Positions 1-56,546 of a stretch of 64,000 bases of DNA are shown one piece after another. Made by a program: the position numbers and the translations under genes. The DNA lies in assembly GCA_964035015.1 (NCBI GenBank), contig OZ035998.1:20481227-20545226 (forward strand). The letters are read 5' to 3'. How positions within the stretch are numbered: the first letter of the stretch is position 1; each line of letters begins with the position of its first letter. The stretch comes from Corallium rubrum. Lineage: Eukaryota; Cnidaria; Anthozoa; Scleralcyonacea; Coralliidae. Under the pieces are notes generated by a model. The model saw only the letters and a list, made by a program, of their open reading frames with translations. It was not told where the DNA came from and ran no database searches.

Positions 1-57
1 CCATTAGGTATTTCTTAAATAATTGCACTAGTACTAGTGATGGTCCTCAACTATCCT

Positions 58-489
58 AATGGACCTTTTCACCAATAGCGGCGCCATCTTGAATTGGCAA
101 TACATTGTGGTCTATCCAGGGTAATAAGCTCAATTAAAAGGGTGATTGCTTAGTGTTGAGACACAATGCGGTAATTTTTTCTTGATAAACACTTTCATGG
201 TAACAATGTCTAGATATGATCGTTGTCATATTGGTAAAAGGAAAATTCGTATAAGGATACATTTGTCATGAATCTATCCTTACACGTACGTCCGAGAATT
301 GTTGCTTTTACCAATATGACAATTATTATATTTAGATATTGTTGCCACGAAAGTATTTATAAAGAAAAAATTACCGCATTGTGTCTCAACACTACGCAAT
401 CGCCCTTTCAATGGAGCTTGCTACCCTGGATTGACCATAAGGCATTGCGAATTCAAGATATGGCGCCGCTATTGGTGAAAAGGTCTATT
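58..489. mobile_element. Foldback MITE, copy 1
   Basis: The two halves are imperfect reverse complements: AATGGACCTTTTCACCAATA at the left against the complement of TATTGGTGAAAAGGTCTATT at the right. A short unpaired centre lies near 275. A 95-codon ORF inside is a by-product of the palindrome. Confidence 0.8.
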
Positions 490-590
490 ACATATGCCGA
501 TCAAATGTATTGTAGCGTTTCGAACCAGGAAACCTCGTTTCCAGGGCCTTTTTGAAATTGGGAGAGCTGGGAAGGGCCTGGCACACACAA

Positions 591-1114
591 TCTCGTGCCT
601 AGAGCCTGCGATCTTTTTGGTCAGTACCAAGGAGCGGAGGCTATAAGTTACTAACTTGGTTTTAAGTTAATAAGCGATTTCGCGATGTTTTGTAACACAT
701 AATTACACACGACAGACTCAAAACACAATTGAACACAAGAAAAAATTCAAAACAGCAAAAATCCCGACAATTTACAAGTTAAAACTATTATTATTCTCGC
801 TTTTTCGCCAAACAAACATCCATCGTCTGACTGGTCTCGTAACTCTTTGCAGTTTCGTCTCAGAACTTTAAAATTATATTAGAGAATACAAGGTCGATGT
901 AGTTTAGATTCCTTACCTGAGCGGCTGACACGATCACCGCCGAGTGCTGACGGCGGACATATAAAACACTCTCGTCAAATCGTCCGGTTGACGATTTATA
1001 GAAAAGCTAAGAAAGACCATTTGTATCGCAACGCTTTGTCAAGAGCTTTTTAAAACATTCTGGGCCATTTTTTATCCGTACACAAATATTTTCTCTGGTC
1101 TTCGAACAAGCTAA
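591..1114. mobile_element. TIR element A, copy 1 (cut by the gap)
   Basis: Begins TCTCGTGCCTAGAGCCTGCG like the complete copies at 4255-4937 and 42413-43136. Its right terminal repeat is hidden in or lost at the N run. Confidence 0.75.
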
Positions 1115-1314
1115 NNNNNNNNNNNNNNNNNNNNNNNNNNNNNNNNNNNNNNNNNNNNNNNNNNNNNNNNNNNNNNNNNNNNNNNNNNNNNNNNNNNNNN
1201 NNNNNNNNNNNNNNNNNNNNNNNNNNNNNNNNNNNNNNNNNNNNNNNNNNNNNNNNNNNNNNNNNNNNNNNNNNNNNNNNNNNNNNNNNNNNNNNNNNNN
1301 NNNNNNNNNNNNNN
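1115..1314. other. Assembly gap of 200 N
   Basis: Exactly 200 Ns, the conventional size for a gap of unknown length. It separates the duplicated segment from the CAGA repeat. Confidence 1.
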
Positions 1315-1361
1315 AACAAACAGGAATCTTAGTCAATTATATACAACTGGTTTCCATGAGA

Positions 1362-2188
<827 letters not shown>

Positions 2189-2589
2189 TACACACGCAAA
2201 AACGCACACTCTGTGTCAGACCTGATGCAGAATGATGTCAGATCTGTTCAGGAAAATGTAGCGACCCCTGATAGAACCAGTTGCAGTATCAGATAGGATA
2301 CACCTAAACCTATGACATCATATCTGTATCATACCTGCAGCTACAGCAGACTGTTCCAAACAGATTCTGTCAAACTGTATCAGCCTGACACGGTCAGTGC
2401 TCTATCAGTTTGATATAACAGACTGAACAGGTATATGTTGTCTACGGAGCTGTCGCGAAATTCTAACTAAATGTTTATACATCAGCGCTGGTACATTCTG
2501 TAGCTGTCAGGCTGCATCAAGGGTCGCTACATTTCTCCGAACAGATCTGATATCAGAGCTGATCAGACTGTGCGTTTTTACGTGTGTAG
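2189..2589. mobile_element. MITE with long inverted repeats
   Basis: Ends TACACACGCAAAAACGCACA and TGTGCGTTTTTACGTGTGTA are inverted copies. The subterminal parts (GTCAGATCTGTTC..., TGTAGCGACCC) also pair, giving a foldback shape of about 400 bp. Confidence 0.8.
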
Positions 2590-2756
2590 GTGTTGATTTT
2601 TAAGGAGGGAGGAAAACCGGAGAACCCGGAAAGCTCGAGAACGGGGTTATTCCCAGGCAGTCACCCATCCAAGTACTAGGCCCGTCCAACTGGGCTTAAC
2701 TTCGGACTACATGGTGAGAGGCAGTGCCCTAACAGCACACGCCACCCGTGCTCCCC
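2590..2756 (-). mobile_element. 5S rRNA-derived SINE, copy 1
   Basis: On the minus strand it contains the 5S rRNA internal control region (TTAAGCCCAGTTGGACGGGC, TAGTACTTGGATGGGTGACT, GCCTGGGAATA). The flanks AGCACGGGTGGCGTGTGCTG and GGTTTTCCTCCCTCC are shared with 9396-9634 and 45880-46190. This is the layout of SINE3-type elements transcribed by Pol III. Confidence 0.85.
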
Positions 2757-3664
2757 AAGGCTAATATATTATGGTAGCAAAAATTGTGCATACACGTTCA
2801 CGTTTATGAAAAGATGTGCGCGGTGAGCACAATGTATTCTGTATGATTTGCATGAACAACGACAGCGAGTGTCTGACCAGGGTATCCAAACACAAGAAAA
2901 CAATGTATAAACACGAGGCGGAAGGCCGAGTGTTTTTCTTACTGTTTTCGAGTGTTTGCATACACTCGCTCGAGTTGTTTAAATAGCTTCTCAAATGACA
3001 CAAAGATAGATTATGTTTGATTGGATAAGGAAATTCGGTAACATAGTTTATAAAATAACATGTATGCTACGCCAGCGCTGATTGGTCAATACCCATGTTC
3101 GGATCAGGCTATCCAAACACGGAAATTTGCAGCAATTTTGAGTGAAGCTTTTATAGACTTTAACCTAATTTTTTTAGTACTGACACAAATAAAATAGCAT
3201 TGAAATTACTAAAGTATTATTGGTAAGTATAGGTATGTATAAGGGCTTCAACAGGGAAAAGTTTTAAATAATAGACGACGAAGAACTAAATGTCCAATTA
3301 CAAGCATTTCTTGAACGAATCTTAAAGTTAAAAAGCACAGTCTTTAAGTCTTTTAAGGCAGTAAAAAACAACAACACTATGTACTTTATATATTGTGAGG
3401 GAATTATAACCAAGCCTGAAATTGTTTTCTGACCCTATTGGGTTCAAGAGCCAAACTAAACTCGCTAAAGTATACGGTGGTTTGTACTTTAATATGGTAA
3501 CAAAACAACGTGGTTTGGAAAGCATACGTTTTGAAAACGATATTATGGGATGTTGCTCGACTTTCGAAAGCTAAAACACTCGTCTCGCGGCTCGTGTTTT
3601 TTACGCTTTGCGAAAGTCTCGTAACATCCCTCGTGTTTGGATCAGGCTATCCAAAGATGGAAAC
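2757..3664. other. Debris of short palindromic elements
   Basis: Contains pieces such as GGATCAGGCTATCCAAACAC (about 3102 and, nearly, 3639) and paired cgag...ctcg motifs around 2910-2970 and 3570-3640. They resemble the element at 13012-13347. No coding sequence seen. Confidence 0.5.
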
Positions 3665-4778
3665 CCATTAGGTATTTCTTAAATAATTGCACTAGTACTA
3701 GTGATGGTCCTCAACTATCCTAATGGACCTTTTCACCAATAGCGGCGCCATCTTGAATTGGCAATACATTGTGGTCTATCCAGGGTAATAAGCTCAATTA
3801 AAAGGGTGATTGCTTAGTGTTGAGACACAATGCGGTAATTTTTTCTTGATAAACACTTTCATGGTAACAATGTCTAGATATGATCGTTGTCATATTGGTA
3901 AAAGGAAAATTCGTATAAGGATACATTTGTCATGAATCTATCCTTACACGTACGTCCGAGAATTGTTGCTTTTACCAATATGACAATTATTATATTTAGA
4001 TATTGTTGCCACGAAAGTATTTATAAAGAAAAAATTACCGCATTGTGTCTCAACACTACGCAATCGCCCTTTCAATGGAGCTTGCTACCCTGGATTGACC
4101 ATAAGGCATTGCGAATTCAAGATATGGCGCCGCTATTGGTGAAAAGGTCTATTACATATGCCGATCAAATGTATTGTAGCGTTTCGAACCAGGAAACCTC
4201 GTTTCCAGGGCCTTTTTGAAATTGGGAGAGCTGGGAAGGGCCTGGCACACACAATCTCGTGCCTAGAGCCTGCGATCTTTTTGGTCAGTACCAAGGAGCG
4301 GAGGCTATAAGTTACTAACTTGGTTTTAAGTTAATAAGCGATTTCGCGATGTTTTGTAACACATAATTATACACGACAGACCCAAAATACAATTGAACAC
4401 ATGAAATAATTCAAAACAGCAAAAATCCCGACAATTTACAAGTTAAAACTATTATTATTCTCGCTTCGTCGCCAAACAAACATCCATCGTCTGACTCGTC
4501 TCGTAATTCTTTGCAGTTTCGTCTCAGAACTTTAAAATTATATTAGAGAATACAGGGTCGATGTAGTTTAGATTCCTTACCTGAGCGGCTGACACGATCA
4601 CCGCCGAGTGCTGACGGCGGACATATAAAACACTCTCGTCAAATCGTCCGGTTGACGATTTAGAGAAAAGCTAAGAAAGACCATTTGTATCGCAACGCTT
4701 TGTCAAGAGCTTTGTAAAACATACTGGGCCATTCTTTATCGGTAAACAAATATTTTCCCTGGTCTTCGAACAAGCTAA
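3665..4778. repeat. Right copy of the 1.1-kb direct duplication
   Basis: Same content and order as 1-1114. Here the TIR element continues intact past the point where the left copy meets the gap. Confidence 0.9.
3722..4153. mobile_element. Foldback MITE, copy 2
   Basis: Same palindromic element as at 58-489, at the same offset. It was therefore copied with the larger block and did not insert independently. Confidence 0.8.
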
Positions 4779-4937
4779 AGATCGTCGATGACAGTAACAA
4801 ATTATAGGAAACTGGGAACCACAGGAATGGAAACAAAAACCCAATTTTGTGGTTTTTGGGGGGTTTTTTCATCGGAGTTCCCCAGAGCCTCCGTTCTTTG
4901 GTACTGACCAAAAGTTTCGCAGGCTCTGGGTACGAGA
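4255..4937. mobile_element. TIR element A, copy 2 (complete)
   Basis: Inverted ends of about 50 bp: TCTCGTGCCTAGAGCCTGCG at the left and CGCAGGCTCTGGGTACGAGA at the right, both continuing into TTGGTCAGTACCAAGGA-type sequence. The flanks carry a direct repeat CTGGCACACACAA, probably the target duplication. No transposase. Confidence 0.85.
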
Positions 4938-5460
4938 TTACTGGCACACACAAAAATACTGGGTGTAATGAATTAGCAATTTAATTTAGTATACAAAATC
5001 ATTCGGAGTAATGCGGTCCCGTGGGAGAAGTTAATTGAAATGCGCAGTCTCATTGGTCCAGTTGGCGGTTTTGTTGAAGCTATTTGATTATAACATAGAT
5101 AATGAGGGGAACTGGATAGGAAACTTAAAACGATATTACAAAACCGGAAGCGGTGTTTGCACATCTTGCTATGGTAATTATACACTTATAAGGAGCTATT
5201 GCACCTAACGGGTACATTAGCTAAAATTAAACAATAGTGTTAATATCACTTAAGGTGGCTCCACACAATTTCTTGAAAAATGGAAAATACAAGTTTGAGA
5301 GTCCAAAACACGTGCATAAACAATTCGGAAAGAGAATAAACCTAAATGTTATGCATAGTTAAACAGTCTGACAATCAAAAACTGTTACCAAATAAATAGC
5401 AACAGTTGTTACTATGGCAACAATGACGTTCCAAAATGGCTGCCAATTATCCTTCAAACT

Positions 5461-5722
5461 AATTTAATTCGAAAAAAACTTTGGTGACCCCCCACTTTTT
5501 TTTCATTAAAACGTTTCTTGAAGTATGAGTAATCAATAGGCCGATTTAAAAAAAATTCTGTAGAATGAAATTTTTTAAAAATTAACAAACATGATTTTTC
5601 CGGAAAAAAAATTATTCGTTGTACAGAATTTTTTAAAAATTAGCCTATTGATTACTCATACTTCAAGAAAGGTTTTAATCAAAAAAAATTGGGGGTCACC
5701 AAAGTTTTTTTCGAATTAAATT
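5461..5722. mobile_element. Palindromic MITE
   Basis: About 120-bp arms. AATTTAATTCGAAAAAAACT at the left pairs with AGTTTTTTTCGAATTAAATT at the right. The inner arms contain TTGAAGTATGAGTAATCAAT and its complement. Confidence 0.85.
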
Positions 5723-5813
5723 CACCACTTCAACGCTAAAACACGTGTAGTGTCACGTGATGTCAATTAAGTTGTTCTTTGGTTAGATAATGAACCTACA
5801 CTGACCTTGGTTA

Positions 5814-6912
5814 GGGCCTGTTCACATGAGGCGAGTTATTTCGGGGGGGAGGGTTATCCCTACCCCCCGAGATATCTCGGTGTTAGTTTATTTCCATGTT
5901 AAGAAAGTAAAGGATAACTCGGTCTGAGCGATAGAGTAACCCTAGGGCCAGAGTTAACCCTACTTCCATGTGAACGCTTTCACCCGAGTTATCTCGGGGG
6001 TTAGGGTCAACTTTTGTATAATTACGCATGCGTACATTGTAAAAAACATTCTAATTTATACGCATTATTCTGGTTCGTGTGCCATTTGCGTGCGATTAAT
6101 TGTTGACGTTGTTGACGTTACTGGCGTGTTCGTTTGTTCACGTGAAAGCTAGGGTTATCTCGGGAGCCAGGGACAACTTGGTAGTTGCGTTTTATCATGT
6201 GAAGCAAGGCATTACCAGAAATTCGGGTCATTTGTGCCGCTGCTCTCGGTCAGCGGCTATATTTGCCTAATAATATAATTATGTATTCTAGAATTTCTAA
6301 TGAGTGCGATTCTACTGTATTCTAGTGTTGCTCATTATTCAGGTCATTGAGTTCTTTAGAATTCGTCTAAATCGTGCACCATAAGGACTGTGAAATCAAG
6401 CAAGTTCAAACGCTTTTGGAAGTACTATGCTAGAGACAAATGAGGACCTTTATGTGCTCTCGAAGTAGACTGACTCATGCCGAATGCAACGCGAGTCGGG
6501 CATTTCGCGTCGCCCGTAACGTTGTTGGTCAATTTGGCCAATTTCTAGAACCTATTTGCAAAGATTACTATGGCTAACACTATGGATAGTTGCGCTTTCA
6601 GTGCAAAAATAAGACGAGATAGGGAAATACTTTGTGGTCGAAGTAAGCAAACGTTTTTTAGTTATAACTGTTCCTTAGTTCATGCTGAAGTCAAATGGAG
6701 TCGGGCAAAGAAGAAATATGTCACCGTTTAAGCAAAATTTGAATTATTATGTGCACTCCTTATTATTTACTGTTGAGAATCTCCATTATTATGGTCCTTA
6801 CTACGCACGCGCGCCACCATCTTGTCCCAAATTTCTGGTAGTGGTCAACTTTGACCGTAGCCCATGAGTTACCCCTACCCCCCGAGATAACCTGGTCTCT
6901 GTGAGCACGCCC
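5814..6912. mobile_element. PIF/Harbinger-like non-autonomous element
   Basis: Ends GGGCCTGTTCACATGAG... and the inverse of ...GTGAGCACGCCC, flanked by TTA on both sides (5811-5813, 6913-6915). The 3-bp TTA target site fits PIF/Harbinger. The subterminal parts carry CCCCGAGATAACTC-type repeats. The interior (6300-6880) is paralogous to 44915-45720. Confidence 0.7.
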
Positions 6913-7300
6913 TTAGACTGGACGCGCTGTCAATTAACCTGATCATATACATACCAAGACGTGTAATAAGATATCAGCTGATGCTCGTCGTCTCTGATAA
7001 GAAAAAAGAAATATATAGCTAATACTGACATTTTCTGACGAAATAATTAATGCAAGCGATAGTAGTGTTTTACTTTTGATCACCTCTGGCGAAGAAAATA
7101 CAATAATAAAAACAACTTTACGTTGGGGAATGTAGGCTCGATTTCCAGCCGTATCCCGGGCCCCGGCACTTACCTCCCCCCAAATCACGGCAGGACTCGT
7201 GAGCTTGTCCATTGTCGATTTGCACCAATCACAAACCTGCCTGCACATTTTCAGCAGGCATATATTCGAAATATTGCATGAATTACCCGGTAAGCTCAAA

Positions 7301-7510
7301 ATGGCAATCAATAGAGTGCTGATGAATGATGGCATTTTAGAAACATTTAAGATTGATTGTTTAAATGATTTACAACGGGAAGCTCAAAAGGAATTGGTTA
7401 ATAGCCAAGATATTCTCGTCATTTAGGCTACAGGATCAGGGAAATCACTTATATTTCAGTCAGCTTCTATGGTTTTTGATGTCGTGAAATTAATTTATGC
7501 AAAACGTCAC
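7301..7510 (+). pseudogene. RecQ-like DNA helicase fragment, nonsense-mutated
   Basis: From ATG 7301 the frame reads FKIDCLNDLQREAQKELVNS QDILVI, then TAG (7424-7426), then ATGSGKSLIFQSASMVFDVV in the same frame. This is the helicase Q motif followed by Walker A (ATGSGKS). The expected residue at the stop is Gln or a similar residue just before the P loop, so CAG to TAG is the simplest explanation. The match fades after about 7490. No other helicase motif follows, so only the N-terminal end is present. It is a decayed copy, perhaps carried by a mobile element. Confidence 0.75.
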
Positions 7511-8393
7511 AGACAGGCTCTGTGGCTCACGCGTCCAGCCGTCTCTTTCGGGTGGGGTGGGGTGGGGGGGGGGGGGGGGTATGTGTACCGGGGCAAATAC
7601 TGTGCACAAACGTGCAATATGGATTATCAAACAAAGTGAACTATAATTAGATATTTATACGACTATATTAATAACCTGGGTGAGTGAAAATTAGTATTGA
7701 TTTTCAGCATACAGCAGCTATTGATAGTAATTTTAGAAGTATTGAGAAGAACATTTTACATAAGTGTATTAGCAGTTACTCCTAAAGCACTCGTGTTTTA
7801 TGATTAAACACATTAAGTAGTGGTACTGCAGTAACTATTTCTTGTTTTCAGTTTTCTTACTAATAAAACTATATAATTATGCGTTCTCTTTGTCTTTCGT
7901 GCATATTGTGTTACTTGCAGTCATGGAATTTTGAAGTATCAGAAATGCAGTAGACACGTGCACGCACTGCGTACCTATTTGTATAAGAGAGGAGGAGCCT
8001 GCACGTGTCCTCTAACTCCTTATGGACACAAACCACACATTCCGACTGAACCAACCAATCAACCACAAACGTACACGCAAAACCAACTCGTCACTCAACC
8101 AAAACCACACCCGTGGTCATAAATACAGCCTACACAGTGGTCACAGACCACTTTCAACTATACTTCGACAAAGAGGGGAAGAGAAACTTTGGCCAACAAT
8201 AAAATCAAATACCGGAGTATAATGGCAGGATGCTACGGACTACCAAGACACCACAACGACTTCAGTAAGATCATTATTAAATTACCTTATAGTGGTTTTA
8301 TACGTGTTTTACAAAACTAATTGTCTTACACTGTCTTGCTCTCCTTTATCTACTACCTGACTATACACTAACAATTGACAACCAACGCCAAAT
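7511..8393. other. No gene seen; G-rich tract and possible Penelope-like 3' region
   Basis: A (GGTGG)-rich tract with a poly-G run lies at 7550-7580. ORFs at 7931-8222 look like non-coding retroelement end sequence leading into the motif at 8394. Confidence 0.4.
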
Positions 8394-8433
8394 CCCTCCT
8401 GAAGAAGACCAGAAGGTCGAAACGCGTCGAGGG
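8394..8433 (+). ncRNA. Hammerhead-ribozyme-like motif
   Basis: CCCTC - CTGAAGA - (A)GACC AGAA GGTC - GAAACGCGTC - GAGGG. Stem I (8394-8398 with 8429-8433) pairs perfectly, stem II is a 4-bp GACC/GGTC hairpin, stem III is minimal, and the cleavage site would be GTC. An extra A after CTGAAGA departs from the strict core, so activity is doubtful. Such motifs are known in the terminal repeats of Penelope-like elements. Confidence 0.55.
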
Positions 8434-8968
8434 TTAACCCGAAAAACACAAAATTACTATTCTCTTTTCGATCTTTCTTTACGATCAACGTTACTATACT
8501 GAACTACGTCACCACTACTAGCGACATGGATACCATAATGGTTGGCTAACTCTGTATGCTATGTCCCGCTTCTGAAGGCAATGCCGATGGAGGTCCCATT
8601 ACCTATTTAAATCTTATACCATTGGAGGCTTGGTGAAGCATACTTTGAAATGTCTAGACTTGTAAGTGGAAAAATAAAATTACTAGAACTTACAAGACTG
8701 GCATAGAACGTAGAACTCTTGAAGAAGAAGGTTGAATTTCTTTACTTGTTGTTTTATCAGTTTCACGCAACCTTAAATAAAAAATACAAAAAAACAAAAG
8801 GACTTAAATGAAGAAAATACAATTCGACAATCAATGGTGTTTTCCCAAAATTGAAAACATTTCAACAGCTGTGATGAACTGGCGAGATTTTAGATAACAA
8901 AATATTGACATTTTGAGTGGAATCGCTTCATCGCAGTACGGGGTTGTCCATATGAGACGGGCTAGCGT

Positions 8969-9864
8969 CACTGATCTCTATATACAACTGGATAGGTCAT
9001 TCCCTGTGGCCAGCAGTCAAACATTTCGTGCCAGTCGCCGCCATCTTACGTAGTGGAACATATGACGCATTGCGGCCTTAGATCTTGTTCCCAATCCTAA
9101 AGTTGACTAGCATAAGCAATCTTGACGTCAGCACGGTCAGATTATCCGGGGGAGGAATAAATAAGTACTCTGTGCCGGGGGAGTCGGAAAAGCCGTAAAG
9201 CAAACAACAGATGCCGGTTCGTTTAGTTTTCACTGTTTAACAACAAATACAGTCAAACGATGGAAAGTACACAACACGAAATATTGTGCATTAAGATTAC
9301 TATAAAAGGTACAATTTAAGACGTGAAATTGAATTATTCGTAGATTTTATAGTCTGTTTTTCAGTTTATATTATCGTGAAGTTTCTTCGTTGTCGGGGAA
9401 GCACGGGTGGTCGGGGAAGCACGGGTGGCGTGTGCTGTTAGGGCACATGTGAGTAGAGTTTAGTTGGTCTCTCCTGTGCTTTGAGGGTTTTTCGCAGGGT
9501 TCTGCGGTTTTCCTCCCTCCGTAAAATCAACACTTAGGTCTTAGTTTATGTCGTGCACTTTTAACATGAGCCTCTGGCTCGGATGATTGGGCGACCACAT
9601 CCTGTGTTTACGACGTTAAATAAATCATTACATTACAAGAAAAACAACGAAATTTAAAGGTTTTATAGCTCGGTAACAGAAACAAATGCAAGAAATTAAC
9701 GTCTTAAACCTTATTAAGTACTTCTTGTGTCCTTACATTCGTTGAAATTTTCTTAAAATAACTCTTTTTGTCTGTGTTCAATCTACGAAAGCTATGAACT
9801 TCAGTGGCAGCCTTCTTGGGTAGTGGTCACGTCATCATACAACTGGTTTATATAGAGATCAGTG
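8969..9864. mobile_element. hAT-like non-autonomous DNA transposon
   Basis: Perfect 16-bp terminal inverted repeats CACTGATCTCTATATA. The flanks are gctagcgt (8961-8968) and gctagcgc (9865-9872), an 8-bp target duplication with one mismatch. A 5S-derived SINE is nested inside. Confidence 0.8.
9396..9634 (+). mobile_element. 5S-derived SINE, copy 2 (internal promoter deleted)
   Basis: Head AGCACGGGTGGCGTGTGCTG (doubled in part) joins straight to ATGTGAGTAGAGTTTAGTTG, skipping the 5S control region present in the other copies. The tail ends ACGACGTTAAATAAATCATT. Confidence 0.8.
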
Positions 9865-10346
9865 GCTAGCGCGGTTACAGGGCTGATTTTAAAGGAGCAG
9901 TGTCACTCGCAAAGCCCACGCAATAATCACGCGCTGACTTGAAAAACTACAGCCTGTAGGTTTTCAAGTTTGTTGATCCAAGCTGACGGCCACATTTGGC
10001 GGGGCGGTATATGCATTTTTGTGCACAGTATTTGTGTTAATAAAATGTCAGGCAAAGTAATAATTGATTAAAAAATGTCATGCATAAAGGCGAACAAAAA
10101 GATAGAACAGAGTTTCCAGCCCATATTTTGAATGACTATGCCGCCATGCTATCGCTTTATGCATGGTCACTGTAAGAAAATACGTACGGTGAACTAATTC
10201 GAGACTCGATAGACGTTGTACTTTCATTGTCTCCGTAATCGACGTGATCGGCACCTTTCCTATAAAAAAATTAAAAATTATTTGAAACTGAATAAACTAT
10301 GATGTGTATATGTTCACCAGTTTATACTTCTAGCGGTCAAATGCTC

Positions 10347-55991
<45,645 letters not shown>

Positions 55992-56413
55992 TATTCAAGT
56001 AATTCAACACTTTCCTTTTATTGTTTAATATATACTTTGATATTTACAAATTATTACGTTGAGAGTAACTATAAAACGTCAAAAAGTTATATGTAACCAA
56101 GGACGCCAAAATATTGAAATATTGAAAGGTCTGAGTTTAACTGACGTGGGGGGAGTGGGGTGGATATATTATTTGATGTATACACGATACATTTGCTTTA
56201 TTTGACTTTTATATTTTAACGGCGATATGACATTTCTGACGTATTTCAGCCTGTTTAGAAGACAAAAAAGAGAAACCATAACACTAGAATGACTAGATTA
56301 TTAAAACTTAGAACAATATCTTCGTCGGTAAGTTACCCGCTCCCCCCTCCCTGTTTGTCTTTTATTGTTTGTTTCCAGTTCTCAATACGGTTGCGACTTT
56401 GCCCTCGGCCAAT
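55992..56413. promoter_or_regulatory. Putative bidirectional promoter, dystrophin-like / MTG1
   Basis: 422 bp lie between the two divergent start codons. The segment is AT-rich, with a GC-richer stretch near 56335-56355 on the MTG1 side. No TATA box or CpG island is obvious. The call rests only on the head-to-head layout. Confidence 0.4.
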
Positions 56414-56546
56414 ATGGCGGTCAGACCGTACTTAAGCAGAGCAGAAGTTTGGTTAGCTAGTGGCAACTTCAGAGCTGCGTTTAAGTTTCCTTCGGATTTT
56501 CATCCTAGTGCGTTCGTTAAGTGGTATCCTGGCCATATGGCAAAAG
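56414..56546 (+). CDS. MTG1: MTG1 exon 1
   Basis: 44 codons plus one base of Gly45, ending WYPGHMAK(G), with donor gtagtt. The phase-1 end is completed by GT of exon 2. The frame is open upstream to 56369, but only with non-ATG starts. Confidence 0.88.

Larger units (their letters stand above)
1..1114. repeat. Left copy of a 1.1-kb direct duplication (offset 3664)
   Basis: Positions 1-1114 match 3665-4778 at a constant offset of 3664 with scattered substitutions and no indel seen. The unit contains a foldback MITE and the start of a TIR element. The copy stops at the N gap. Confidence 0.9.

Noticed and set aside
268-555. Identical 95-codon ORFs at 268 and 3932
   Set aside because: They lie in one arm of a foldback MITE and are identical only because the block is duplicated; no domain recognised.
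2640-2750. 5S rRNA gene
   Set aside because: Only the control region matches 5S; both ends are SINE sequence shared with other copies.
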